Origin: Patella vulgata
Lineage: Eukaryota > Mollusca > Gastropoda > Patellidae
DNA: 64,000 nucleotides
Direction of reading: 5' to 3'
Assembly: GCF_932274485.2 (NCBI RefSeq)
Contig: NC_065880.2
Location: 7,665,695 to 7,729,694, forward strand
The notes under the pieces were generated by a model. The model ran no database searches. It worked only from the letters and a program-made list of their open reading frames with translations, and was not told the origin of the DNA. The position numbers were made by a program, and so were the translations under genes. Every line of letters begins with the position of its first letter. The stretch's first letter is position 1. Positions 57,301 through 61,345 of this stretch are shown piece by piece.

Positions 57301-59243
57301 GTGCTGGTCACAACATTGCAGTCGTTATCTACAAATATTTGATAGTCAGATTCAGGCTAACTAGTCTGCAAATGAACTAGTTCAATGACGTCATAGTATG
57401 CTACCTCAAATTTGGTTATAAACGTGAATATCTCAGAAATCGCCCTTTCTACCGTGAATTAGAATTAGGCAAGTATACATATGTAAGTGAATATTCGGGT
57501 TTTTTCCATGACACATGCTTTCGTCCACTGTACCAAAAAATAGGGCTATTAATGTAGTTAATAATGTATTTCCTGTTGCCAGTCCGTAAGAGTTGTCGGG
57601 CCATCGTTTCGCTAGCGGGGATAGATCTTAGAGTGGGGTTCCTTACTTCGGCTCCGAAGCGTGGCAAGTATACGAGAAATCGTTGGGTGTCCGCAAAGAT
57701 TGGAAGGCAGACACTCACGTGGATTTAACATTAGCAGGAAGCGAGTGGCTCTGGGCTGTGTGTAAGAGTGATCTGGATCAAAGTTCCGTTCAACATCATA
57801 ATATTATGGGTATATAGAATTACACAGAAACTCAAAATACAAAGTAAAGTCACATATCGAAGGCCATATAGAAAGGAACTCGTGACACGGGATTTTGACG
57901 ACTCGCGTCACCGTAGTGTCATATTGTTTATTTGGAGTCTGCGATGAGGATATGTAGTGACATAGCAGTATATATAGTGAGTAATTATCTATTTCATCTT
58001 TCAGAGGGTTTGAAGGAGTTAAAGGTGTTTATAGATCTGGCCTTTATATCAGCTGGCGAAGGTGACCTCGATATTGATAAAGTCAATTGTTTCCACTCAG
58101 TAACATCGGCTTTTGCACCTTTAATATTTGATTTGAAGGAGGATAGCAGTTTTGATGAAGTAATAAAGAAATGTGATCTTGTTTGGAAAGAACTTCAGAA
58201 TGATGAAAATCTTCCTCGAAAATTGGTAAGTTCAGTCCTCGTGTATTGATTATTTCTTTTTACGGTCATGTTTTAAAAGTGCACATAGACTAAGAGGTTC
58301 TAATGCGATATACAATTAATTTTAGTATATGGAGGAATTGGCAAAACGCACTTGAAACAGTAATAGAGGCTGGATATATCGATAAATCGCTATGTTAGCT
58401 TGATCAAACAATATTACAATCAGCAGGAGTAGACATGATTGGGTGGGACGATTTACCCGATACTACCCAATACCACCCCAATACCACTACAATATAACCA
58501 TATACTACCTAATAATCCAACATAATGATGTAAAATGTACAAGTACAACATACCCTATTAAACATTTCTACGATGCATAAGTTCTTAAAGGAGAATTATG
58601 GAAGATTAGATAAAGAGCTTGCAATTCTTGCTATAATAGTTATAAAATAGATAACGTTAAGAGAATATGCTAAAAATTTCAGTCAGATTGCTGCACTCGG
58701 AACCTGAGATTTAAGCGACTGAATTTTAGGCCAATACAAAGTCTCGATTATCCATTTTGACGTTAAATCATTCATCACAAAATGTATGCCAATCCAATAG
58801 ATATCGCAGGCTAGCGATGACATCGAGGATTGATTATGGTCGGGATAAGTTAATTAGTGTCTAATTAATAGTTTATATAGCATTTCAGGCCTAAAGAAAG
58901 ACCTGCAATAGGCAGAGTTAGTTCTTGCCTAATGTATGTTTAACTTTCTTCAAATAAAGGACAACAACCCCAAAGATTTTATAATTCTAAACAAGTTTGT
59001 GTTATAACAATACCAGGAACACGGTCGTTTGTATATTCGCTTTCACAGAAGCTTTTATTTTCAGTGTTTTTAAGAATATTTCAATTTCAGCATGATACGA
59101 ATAAAGAGCTAGAGTGGTTTAAAGCTGTCAGGCAGTCCCATGGTTCTGTTGAAGTAACAACTTTAAAACAAGCAGAACAGATAGTTGCTCATGGTATATA
59201 TGAAATTGGCGTCCCAACAGATAATACAAGCAAAACCGAACTG
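23066..59243 (+). CDS. rnf213: RNF213/mysterin-like giant E3 ubiquitin ligase, N-terminal 1,692 codons (20 exons, continues past window)
   Basis: RNF213 is a very large cytosolic ubiquitin ligase with a dynein-like AAA+ core and RING and RZ zinc modules, involved in lipid-droplet and antimicrobial functions in vertebrates. Twenty exons chain with matching phases and GT-AG borders. Residues 3-22 form a Cys-rich ribbon (C3, C8, C19, C22) like the start of human RNF213. Residues 40-435 hold 22-residue repeats. Residues about 499-625 are a CBM20-like domain (IQVIFHVLVS, GNWHQYDGFY). Residues 625-1517 are the helical N-arm. Residues 1568-1692 are the best conserved part (LKELKVFIDLAFISAGEGDL, LPRKL, LEWFKAVRQSHGSVE), close to human ELKVFVDLASISAGEND and LEWLKTVNESHGSVE. 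Human RNF213 is about 5,200 residues, so the AAA+, RING and C-terminal parts lie outside. No frame break occurs. Orthology is inferred; a lineage-specific paralogue is possible. Confidence 0.9.
23184..24119. other. intron 1, left part; no other feature recognised
   Basis: No coding exon or repeat family was recognised in these 936 bases. Confidence 0.4.
24120..25892 (-). mobile_element. CR1/L2-like LINE, 5'-truncated, with an inserted foldback element
   Basis: The minus strand encodes a non-LTR reverse transcriptase from the catalytic box (RLFANDTSLF near 25870; the usual FADD is FAND here, so one catalytic Asp is changed) through WAKQWCVTFNTNKTK. It then runs through FQSNALWSKHISNIYQKA, FIRPILEYVDIVWDNCSKKD and LYKIKNNLAPTYL (24792-25322) to a C-terminal CCHC-like box, CPRCNSTDEDNYHYFFICP (24406-24630). 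A C15 run interrupts the frame near 25040. The 5' end is lost at about 25892. The insert at about 25355-25640 splits it. Confidence 0.8.
25355..25640. mobile_element. insertion with a 115-nt hairpin, in the LINE
   Basis: The LINE sequence ACAATGAGTGTTTA and GTTTTCAACTTTTAT stands on both sides (25326-25354 and 25642-25670), an unusually long direct repeat of about 29 bp. From 25360 TTGTTTAATGGTC pairs with GACCATTAAACA ending 25474. The inner arms GTAATATATTGTAA and TTACAATATATTAC also pair, and the tip GGGCCGTAGGCCC is itself a hairpin. No coding capacity; class not assigned. Confidence 0.6.
25900..27420. repeat. palindrome-rich satellite, 220-346 bp units
   Basis: About four units, each with TTGTTATTCAAGCGGTG (near 26535, 26830, 27178), TTCATGTATCTTTAATG (near 26398, 26694, 27037, 27258) and AAAGTATCCCCTAGCAGT. 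Between these boxes lie variable numbers of CGAATAA/TTATTCG words in both orientations. AATAACGAGGTA (26119-26130) and TACCTCGTTATT (26136-26147) form a perfect 12-bp stem with a 5-base loop. GTGAATAACGAATAAC and GTTATTCGTTATTCAC form another near 26895-26942. Confidence 0.8.
27421..28239. other. intron 1, no gene recognised; 24-bp tandem pair
   Basis: TCTGTTCTGCACTCGGTGTC is repeated at about 27464-27508. An 82-codon open frame at 27990-28238 has ordinary amino-acid composition but no recognised family, and no splice link to the RNF213 exons is needed. Confidence 0.4.
28240..28815 (-). mobile_element. short copy of unnamed dispersed element X
   Basis: Reverse complement of the element at 38925-40585. 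From 28815 leftward it holds GACTACTTTCAATT, CGTGGTTTCACTAGAG, TTATTGTATGCCAGGTTG, GGAGAAATGTTTAGCAAG, AATGTCTGATTTGTAAAAC, TACAAATGTCGAAATACG and the end ATGGTCTTCCATAG. It is about 575 bp, lacking the expanded AT-rich part of the longer copy. No coding capacity. Confidence 0.6.
29240..30526 (+). CDS. rnf213: rnf213-like exon 2: 22-residue repeat tract
   Basis: Acceptor ATATTCCAG; the phase 1 join gives V-E-V-T. The 429 codons are open throughout and consist of about 18 units of 66 bp (22 residues), consensus GVSNPPSSDVTTSSVEREVT plus two residues. It then has a Lys/Glu/Ser-rich tail (EAPKSEKLSSS) ending ETG at donor CCGGTAATT, phase 1. The tract is Ser/Thr/Pro/Val-rich with regular acidic and basic residues and is probably disordered. 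Vertebrate RNF213 also has a long disordered linker here, but not this repeat. Units 4-8 recur as 9-13, a 330-bp higher-order period. The repeats also leave a long antisense frame (29319-30281), which is not a gene. Confidence 0.85.
29242..30425. repeat. 66-bp coding minisatellite, about 18 units
   Basis: The box GTATCCAACCCACCGTCA recurs every 66 bp. Unit types carry IETEVINS, VEREVTN, VAKEVSS or ERELSSS endings and recur in blocks of five units, indicating growth by unequal exchange of multi-unit blocks. Every indel kept the frame. Confidence 0.9.
30527..31659. other. intron 2; no feature recognised
   Basis: AT-rich; a 62-codon open frame (30802-30990) lacks recognisable similarity. Confidence 0.45.
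31660..31727 (+). CDS. rnf213: rnf213-like exon 3
   Basis: Acceptor GAATTTTCAG; reads D-ESTPENNTLKHIEYKEHANT-MT; donor ACGGTAAGA. Enters in phase 1 and leaves in phase 0. It is acidic linker sequence between the repeats and the CBM20-like domain. Confidence 0.7.
31728..32494. other. intron 3, with pearl-like tail remnant
   Basis: At about 32285-32350 ATGCGACAAC, GACTGCATGGGCGATTT and GTGCTGTTGGCG match the right end of the pearl-like elements in weakened form. Nothing else was recognised. Confidence 0.4.
32495..32517 (+). CDS. rnf213: rnf213-like exon 4, 23-nt microexon
   Basis: GAACAAGCCACTGGCGGAAC plus TGA lies between acceptor TTTTTAAAG and donor GTAAGTAAC. It encodes EQATGGT-E. It turns phase 0 (exon 3) into phase 2, exactly what the exon 5 frame requires. 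Skipping it would shift the reading frame. Confidence 0.65.
32625..32790 (+). mobile_element. element X, left-end fragment
   Basis: AAGAAATGTGTCGCTATCAG, GACTACTTTCAATTTATTTT and ACGTAGTTTCACTAGGGTC match the left end of the copy at 38925-40585. Confidence 0.55.
32833..33106 (-). mobile_element. SINE family 2, near full-length
   Basis: On the minus strand it begins with a tRNA-like head (ATCACGTGGCTTAGTGGGTA with the A box, GTCGGGTGTTCGATCCCT with the B box). The family body follows, then GGACGTTAAACCCCATTTCG and (TTTCAT)n near 32833. This is the best view of the whole family in the window. Confidence 0.8.
33309..33342. repeat. (TTA)n microsatellite
   Basis: About eleven TTA units in intron 4. 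Confidence 0.9.
33397..33451 (+). repeat. duplicated exon 5 acceptor (66-bp period)
   Basis: ATGATCTTTCTTTTGCAG plus the first 37 bases of exon 5 are repeated at 33463-33517 with one difference (GTGTTAG against GTATTAG). If this upstream acceptor were used, the frame would reach a TGA at 33464-33466 after 16 full codons. Confidence 0.85.
33481..33633 (+). CDS. rnf213: rnf213-like exon 5: start of CBM20-like domain
   Basis: Acceptor TTCTTTTGCAG; GA from exon 4 plus A gives Glu, then LLIQVIFHVLVSNDFHLDPK, KGHYVYIACEPLELGGFD and a tail to KHS. This aligns by eye with human RNF213 [20 protein letters not shown] and KVFIRGGEELGE. CBM20 domains bind alpha-glucans such as glycogen; in RNF213 the carbohydrate role is not settled. 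Donor AGCAGGTAGGT, phase 2. Confidence 0.85.
33783..34010 (+). mobile_element. SINE family 2, internal fragment
   Basis: CGTGCACGTAAAATAACCC, TTGAAATTTGATATAAGAG and GATTCCCATTGGTCA match the SINE 2 body in forward orientation. Tail absent. Confidence 0.55.
34318..34493 (+). CDS. rnf213: rnf213-like exon 6: CBM20-like domain, continued
   Basis: Acceptor TTTTTTTTCAG; reads SGKNGCFEYEIGMLIPIRYK, then FQYTYVICKTSELEFEYEK and GYRTFNIP, parallel to human PYKYVIHNGKGSLEYEFIYK. Donor AAAAGGTACATG, phase 1. Confidence 0.85.
34568..38090 (-). mobile_element. I-superfamily LINE with AP endonuclease, RT and RNase H; 5'-truncated
   Basis: From the right on the minus strand: endonuclease from CSVYLPPS near 38030, GDFNGHHSR near 37930, NDDSPTYLHPATASVSSLDL and GSDHFPISI (37700-37860). 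A Lys/Arg linker follows (KARRTIRQAKKSSWH near 37370, split here by a SINE). Reverse transcriptase comes next (SVWNRIRRIKGKSS near 36940; GCLYVDNFQMCYGL near 36130, with YVDD changed to YVDN). RNase H starts with APIYTDGTKDGDR near 35420, followed by FIYDRWQRFWDLAGTNKLHH near 35100. The 3' end is TATAAACCACATTTCATTTC with a TTTCA tail at about 34568. Several frame interruptions make it inactive. Confidence 0.85.
36976..37334 (+). mobile_element. SINE family 1 in the LINE, with a partial self-duplication
   Basis: The head carries the A box region GGCCGGCCGAATGG and B box GTGGTTTCGAATCC (near 37019); the body has GGTCCTCCGGTTTCCTCC; (TC)n follows. The last about 95 bases (GCGATTTATTAAAATAAAAT through the TC tail) are repeated once more. 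A few residues of the LINE seem missing at the insertion point. Confidence 0.75.
38100..38445 (+). mobile_element. element X, right-end fragment
   Basis: GGAGAAATGTTTTGCAAG, AATGTCTGATTTGTAAAAC and AATGTCGAAATACGACAT followed by GAATTAC...ACTAAGAATTAA match the right half of the copy at 38925-40585. It abuts the 5' end of the LINE. Confidence 0.55.
38446..38924. other. intron 6, no feature recognised
   Basis: Contains a loosely repeated motif (TGGCACATTTAAATTTACAT near 38550, GGAAATATTCATATTTAC near 38680, GGCACATTCATGATTAC near 38875), perhaps three decayed units of about 160 bp. Confidence 0.35.
39825..40230. repeat. AT-rich minisatellite, about 14 units of 29 bp
   Basis: Unit AAATTAAAATACAATTAAAT plus TTTATCTTT. 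The short copy of element X at 28240-28815 has only one unit, so the expansion is specific to this copy. Confidence 0.9.
40346..40503 (-). mobile_element. SINE family 2, 3' part
   Basis: Starts with (AAATG)n GGGGTTTAACGTTCC, continues GGGAAATTTTGCCCGGAC and ATATCGAATTCCAACTG, and stops at TTTTACGTGCACGGG. The element X word TACGACA appears on both sides (40339-40345 and near 40510), compatible with a target duplication. Confidence 0.7.
40586..40810 (+). repeat. dispersed repeat shared with 51075-51350
   Basis: ATCATATCTTTGTCGGTTTC, TTGTAAA and CATGTATAGGG are found again in intron 11. No ends or coding part recognised. Confidence 0.5.
41013..41263 (+). CDS. rnf213: rnf213-like exon 7: end of CBM20-like domain, start of N-arm
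   Basis: Acceptor TCTATTTAACAG. Starts G-NWHQYDGFYCQKNQQGF, parallel to human GSGDWHQYYDIVYMKP. It then has a Lys-rich stretch and helices (EKAIKYFASPVLTQALGL, EIGEKILMILLMADNDN). Donor AAGGTACAC, phase 0. Confidence 0.85.
41264..42005. other. intron 7; no clear feature
   Basis: Weak pearl-like words (GTTTCGGTGAAACTTAAAAT near 41483) suggest an old fragment. Nothing else recognised. Confidence 0.35.
42006..42244 (+). CDS. rnf213: rnf213-like exon 8: N-arm helices
   Basis: Acceptor TATCTTTCAG; reads CVDNLIMNRIIENLQKSTNT, MLALLAMKLSNKY and QRQVIHQCLLVAVDSKAK, an all-helical segment. Donor ACAAAGTAAGT, phase 2. Confidence 0.8.
42245..43289. other. intron 8, left part; no gene recognised
   Basis: A short ATGG CC-rich box (CAAAATGGTCGCCATGTTTC near 43056) resembles repeat sequence. 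No exon recognised. Confidence 0.35.
43290..44040 (-). pseudogene. decayed copy of a multicopy invertebrate Cys-rich-tail protein
   Basis: Minus strand reads KWLPSHDVVNR, AYDAVSAFRGGGKKAVRQAW, EVCPEVSSFF (43722-44036) and, after frame changes, a Cys-rich end (CNRFSLKCSQLCACKC near 43400). A block of the type GCDTVSxFRGKGKK, then W and a Cys-rich terminus, occurs in many unnamed multicopy proteins of molluscs and cnidarians. This copy is clearly non-functional. Function unknown. Confidence 0.5.
44041..44220 (-). mobile_element. LINE fragment (RT C-terminal part)
   Basis: KTHQKILDTMQNKALCIITG plus AMKSTP is a typical thumb-region sequence of non-LTR reverse transcriptases. Only about 60 codons remain. 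Confidence 0.6.
44221..45163. other. intron 8, repeat-like sequence without a named family
   Basis: A 110-codon minus frame (44280-44612) may belong to the same mobile insertion as the LINE fragment. The rest is not recognised. Confidence 0.35.
45164..45802. mobile_element. piggyBac-type MITE, 639 bp
   Basis: Flanked by TTAA on both sides (45160-45163, 45803-45806). Ends CCCTTGTGGGTTCACG and, inverted, CCCTCGTCGGTTCACG differ in two or three bases. Inside each end is a palindrome: GGGGTCTATATGGACCCC (about 45209) and GGGGTCTACGGAGACCCC (about 45769). The TTAA target and CCC termini are diagnostic for the piggyBac superfamily. No transposase is encoded. Confidence 0.85.
45807..45870 (+). repeat. 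pearl-like right end remnant
   Basis: TTAGCTGCTGTGGGCGTCTG and TTTTGTTGCCGG match 7095-7130. The MITE lies directly to its left and may have inserted into this remnant. Confidence 0.5.
46070..46460 (+). pseudogene. mariner-like transposase relic
   Basis: After a TIR-like start (GGACTGAAAAGTTCTACGCC) the frame reads VIEYLQLKGLTPTQIHIDMV and SALGDDAPSIST, then, after a one-base shift, RWTVEFKLGIDDELRPGMPS and RATDQENITGVHGMVIAD. Further shifts lead to RISYERIEHVV and NGLVMTGVSVRCVS. This is the helix-turn-helix half of a mariner transposase; the catalytic half is absent. Several frameshifts and at least one stop make it dead. Confidence 0.75.
46480..46752 (-). mobile_element. SINE family 2 copy
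   Basis: GAATGATATGAAATGCTGCT, GACATACGCCA, TACCGAATTCCGTCTGCC, GGGATCTTTTACATGCAGG and CCACGGCGGGAAAATCCG are family boxes. The tail has been reduced to GATATGAAATG. Confidence 0.65.
46857..47075 (+). CDS. rnf213: rnf213-like exon 9: N-arm
   Basis: Acceptor TTGTTTTTAG; AA from exon 8 plus G gives Lys, then VIAQSILDFILSPQNSEKDS, WLLTIPLYHFLNGNSLPF and SEWWCDKV. The WL-IPLYHFL stretch parallels human WLGALPVLHCC. Donor AATCCGTAAGTA, phase 2. Confidence 0.85.
47076..48451. other. intron 9, no gene recognised
   Basis: Unique-looking AT-rich sequence. Only short open frames without family resemblance. Confidence 0.4.
48452..48505 (-). mobile_element. SINE family 1, small fragment
   Basis: TTCAGCAGTGGGAGAAAACC, GGCGGACCCTGGGAAAAC and TTACGAGAC match the middle of the SINE. 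Confidence 0.5.
48603..48795 (+). CDS. rnf213: rnf213-like exon 10: N-arm
   Basis: Acceptor CTTAAATTTAG; reads P-SEYEILKKISPLFEVDYL, RIFVAALSENNALKMINTGL and CCATMYYHLSTSYWYINTT. Donor ACAGTAAGTA, phase 0. Confidence 0.8.
48796..50220. other. intron 10; SINE 2 fragment at about 49822-49940
   Basis: A forward SINE family 2 piece (CAACGTATAGTCGTTCGGAT, TGTCGCTGTCCGGGCAG) is at about 49822-49940. The rest is not recognised. Confidence 0.4.
50221..50285 (+). CDS. rnf213: rnf213-like exon 11
   Basis: Acceptor TTTGTTTCAG; reads LYIECFSVTEKKIEQSFIST-K; donor AAAGGGTATTTG, phase 2. It is short (65 nt) but needed to link exon 10 (phase 0) with exon 12 (phase 2). Confidence 0.75.
50286..51603. other. 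intron 11; pearl-like head, poly-C run and shared repeat
   Basis: A pearl-like head is at 50346-50410 (TATGCCCACATTGGAATATG). A C18 run is at about 50970-50988. A dispersed repeat shared with 40586-40810 is at 51075-51350. No further exon was found. Confidence 0.5.
51604..51886 (+). CDS. rnf213: rnf213-like exon 12: N-arm
   Basis: Acceptor TGTACTTTCAG; reads G-ENVSKDMFALLPIVQDLFK, RACLEITFAVFDCVMSVGSK and DSFRAMINSMCNLYLQELSN. Donor CTGCAGGTAGGT, phase 0. Helical, no enzymatic motif. Confidence 0.85.
52084..52153. repeat. 17-bp tandem repeat, four units
   Basis: GATTCCCAATGTTTTAT four times in succession, the last ending TTTTCGG, in intron 12. Confidence 0.9.
52410..52480 (+). repeat. pearl-like right end remnant
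   Basis: GCTGCTGTGGACACATTATT and CGTTGCCAGGCAACC match the right end of the pearl-like elements and the sequence beside it at 7105-7136. Confidence 0.5.
52541..52636 (+). CDS. rnf213: rnf213-like exon 13
   Basis: Acceptor TATGTTTTCAG; reads KINQLLQLNIAPDLQTIRND and FITGLMNEVLEK; donor AAGGTCAGC; phase 0 at both ends. Confidence 0.8.
52987..53097 (+). CDS. rnf213: rnf213-like exon 14
   Basis: Acceptor ACTTATTTATAG; reads LPDDECFSIYSSEENYSSKI and QDMLIDKATKVLDRLLQ; donor CAGGTAAGC; phase 0 at both ends. Confidence 0.8.
53475..53625 (+). CDS. rnf213: rnf213-like exon 15
   Basis: Acceptor TTTAAATTTAG; reads SEVKIEYFYRTPRKLISKLW, then QTFWNNYEKNNFHMFEWKPL and VLFLRQMNNC; donor TGTGGTGAGT, phase 1. 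Confidence 0.8.
54160..54600 (+). repeat. pearl-like repeat units in intron 15
   Basis: GTCGGATCGTAACTTCCTGA, TCTAGAGGTCACAATTTT (twice) and the CAAAATGGCCGCCCCGTG box form about one and a quarter dimers. The nearby 53626-54159 is without recognised features. Confidence 0.7.
54769..55305 (+). CDS. rnf213: rnf213-like exon 16: N-arm, large exon
   Basis: Acceptor CTTTGTTTGAAG; the phase 1 join gives E-YIYKYVQLLTPVNSLNLT, LRVLFQTCIDQDSPSDN, DYQKWLQSESLKHCQEQL and FYKIHLEYVQSLLNICSLCE. The block GEITKKEMEILLEKRD and the following helix parallel the human segment around QLELIIKHKNQFLDIWQLRE. Donor AGCACGTATGT, phase 1. A 132-nt stretch (54880-55011, GTAAAG to TTTCAG) could be removed without changing frame, so an alternative spliced form is possible; I favour the unspliced reading. 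Confidence 0.75.
55582..55772 (-). mobile_element. SINE family 1, degraded
   Basis: AGACTAACATATGGTTGAAT, TTTCAATAATTCGCTTTCGC and CCCACGAGGTTGGACAGGCG plus the head GCTACTAGCCATCCCACCCC. It is more diverged than the copy at 10062-10342. Confidence 0.7.
55845..56425 (+). CDS. rnf213: rnf213-like exon 17: end of N-arm
   Basis: Acceptor TTATTTCTTTCAG; C plus TT gives Leu, then RNTHEYTILKSEFEDLTKRD, HLTEIYDILDYVSIDNY, FAVIGEIWIHAIENWGTFRV and KERMDQLQQYRIMNSCQKAS, then ELLAIRKILGLADSFDV. The last part parallels human RVEQIKEYHHLHQAVHAAKV and VKESLGLNGDFSV. Donor CTAGTAAGTA, phase 0. At 581 nt it is the second largest exon here. Confidence 0.85.
56752..56902 (+). CDS. rnf213: rnf213-like exon 18
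   Basis: Acceptor TTTATTTCAG; reads ACNNKTLMNEISPTGLDVGS, IRCLKEFRKAKPMIKWLKET-MK; donor AAAGGTACC, phase 1. The end parallels human LSLRKEFICWVREALGG. Confidence 0.85.
56903..58004. other. intron 18; 41-bp tandem pair, no gene
   Basis: TTTACTGTGATCATTAG with ACGTTGA is repeated at about 56996-57075. The rest has no recognised repeat or exon. Confidence 0.45.
58005..58225 (+). CDS. rnf213: rnf213-like exon 19: most conserved segment
   Basis: Acceptor TTTCATCTTTCAG; the phase 1 join gives E-GLKELKVFIDLAFISAGEG, DLDIDKVNCFHSVTSAFAPL, IFDLKEDSSFDEVIKKCDLV and WKELQNDENLPRKL. It matches human INELKVFVDLASISAGENDI and LWKALDKDQYLPRKL closely, and is the strongest evidence for the family. Donor TTGGTAAGT, phase 0. 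Confidence 0.92.
58680..58965 (-). repeat. dispersed repeat, inverted copy of 19730-20000
   Basis: AAAGACCTGCAATAGGCAGA, AATTAGTGTCTAATTAAT, CAGGCTAGCGATGACATCG and AGTCTCGATTATCCAT are the reverse complements of boxes at 19730-20000. Confidence 0.6.
59091..59243 (+). CDS. rnf213: rnf213-like exon 20 (last exon in window)
   Basis: Acceptor ATTTCAATTTCAG; reads HDTNKELEWFKAVRQSHGSV and EVTTLKQAEQIVAHGIYEIG, like human LEWLKTVNESHGSVERSSLT and TAINQRGIYVI. Donor CTGGTGAGG, phase 0. The next human segment (the approach to the first AAA+ module) was not found before 64000, so this intron exceeds 4.7 kb. Confidence 0.9.
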
Positions 59244-59253
59244 GTGAGGTCCT

Positions 59254-59700
59254 TTGTACGTTCATATGTTAAATTGGCTTATTGTCGTTCCCCTGTCCGC
59301 CCGTCTATCCACACTTCCCTGTACTCATCTATTGTGTAAATTTAAAGATTGGTTAAAAACGGTCCTTATTGATTTTGAGTTGTTTTTTTAAAAATTATTT
59401 ATGAAAATGTGACTGATAAGCAGTCCTAGTTTACTTTACAAGGTTTATTTCTTGACAAGGTCCCATCAATATTTCAGGAATAATTAGTATTTGCGTAAAT
59501 ATGACTCATATTGATTACGAAATTGTTCACAAACTTGATTCCAGAGTTAAGGCCCCTGGCTGATAGATTGTTATTAAACTTTCATAACATTATTTTTGTT
59601 TTGTCCACATTACCTTTTTGGACTAAGTTTTCTTCAAAATTTACATAAATAGCTAGTACTGTAGTTCGCATTGCAGTAACGATGTTCTCAATGTTTACAA
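59254..59700 (+). repeat. pearl-like element remnant
   Basis: TTGTCGTTCCCCTGTCCGCC is the pearl-like head. Weak unit-like words (ACTTGATTCCAGAGTTAAGG, GCCCCTGGCTGATAG) follow. Confidence 0.5.
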
Positions 59701-59879
59701 TATACGTTTTGCGGTATCGGATTAAATTCGTGAAGCTATCATTATGAAATCTGATCAACATCCAGGAATTCCTTTTGTACCAATTTTCACCTATATGGTA
59801 TTAATGCGTGCATATCTGGTATCATCAAAATATAAGTCTGCCGGGTATCTGGTGGTAGGTGTGGCTGTGAGGGCTGCGA

Positions 59880-60560
59880 TACTGGGTATGAATTCTTGAG
59901 CTAGATTAGCTCAAAAGTGTACCATATGAAAATGGTACAGCAGTGTACCTTACATCTTTAAGTATTACAAAAAACACTCTGACAGACATTTCTAGTGGTG
60001 GGGTACCCTTGACAGAGTTATGTAATTGCCAGACCACAGCTAGGCTAGATTAGCTGAAAACTGTACCACTTAAAACTGCTTGGAAGTTGTTCAGCACCAC
60101 CACAGGAATCAAGAATGATCACTGCCAGACAATTTGTGGGGTGGGTTACCCCGACAGACACGACGAAAATACCACTCCCCCTCCCAACTAGGCTAAAAGT
60201 GCTTGGAAGTTGTTCGGCACCACCACAGGGATCATGAATTACCACTGCCAGACAGATATTGCGATGGAGTACCCCTGAAAGAAACGCCCAAAATGCCCCG
60301 CCCCGCAACTAGGCTACATTAGCTGAAATATGTACCACTTATAACTGCTTTGGTGTTGTTCGCAACACCAAAGGAATTATGAATGATCACTGCCAAACAG
60401 ATTATACGGTGGGTTACCCCTAACAGACACGCCCAAATTGACACGCCTCGCAATTAGGCTAGAGTAGCTGAAGTGTGTACCACTTAAAACTGCTTGGAAA
60501 TTGTTCAGCACCCCAGGGATCACACTGCCCATTGCTAGAGAGTTTGTTTGGTGGGGTTCT
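59880..60560. repeat. tandem repeat, about five units of 120-150 bp
   Basis: Each unit has CTAGGCTANATTAGCTGAA, TACCACTTAAAACTGCTTGG, TTGTTCAGCACCACCACAGG, ATCACTGCCAGACAG and GGTGGGTTACCCCTGACAG. Units start near 59897, 60040, 60190 (deleted), 60308 and 60460. The same unit appears reversed at 63760-64000. Confidence 0.75.
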
Positions 60561-60654
60561 ATTAAAGATTAAGTAATCGTATGAAGAATCATGAGTAGTG
60601 GTTCAACTCAGTCCACCTAATGTTTATTGAGGGATTATATATCTTCTATATGTG

Positions 60655-61345
60655 TAGATTCAGAATTTTGGAAAATTTATATATTCAAGATGGCCGACAT
60701 GAGGCGGTTTCTGGTTATTTAGTAGGGTAAAATATGTGACAGCCGCTCTCGGACCTCGCTTTGAATATGTTTCTAGAAGAATTCGACCCACTGATCATGA
60801 GCTAGGGTATTCCTCCTGAAAGTGATGGCTAATTCCGCTAGAGGGCCAAATTCAAAATGGAGGCTAATTTTAAAGGGAAACTCATAAAGTTCACTAAAAA
60901 GATGTGCGATATATTGAAATGTAGGTTTTGAGTAGATTATATGTCTTTAATATGTGTAGATTCAGAATCTGGGTAATGCCACCCTGGCACCCTTCGGAAA
61001 ATTTAAATATTCAAGATGGCCGACATGAGACATTTTCTGGTTATTTACTTTAATTTAGTGAGATAAAAGTCTGGACAGATTCTCTCGGACGTCGGTATGA
61101 AGCTAGTTTCTATCGTAATTTGACCCGCTGAATCCAATGAATTTTGCTATTCCTCCTAAAAGTGATGGCTAATTCAGCTAGGGGGCCAAATTCAAAATGG
61201 AGACTTATTTTGGAGGGAAACCCATATAGTCCCCTAACAAAGGTGTGCAGTATATTAAAATATAGGTTTTCGGTGTCAGTTACTTCAGATATAAACATAA
61301 AAACATATTCCGACCAAAAGGTATTCCAGGTTGAGGTCATATTCA
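60655..61345. repeat. 345-bp repeat, two copies
   Basis: GATTCAGAATNTTGG...TATTCAAGATGGCCGACATG through GTGATGGCTAATTCNGCTAG, CCAAATTCAAAATGGAG and TATTAAAATATAGGTTTTCG occurs twice (about 60655-60955 and 60956-61300). The second copy runs up to the Penelope-like element. Confidence 0.75.
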
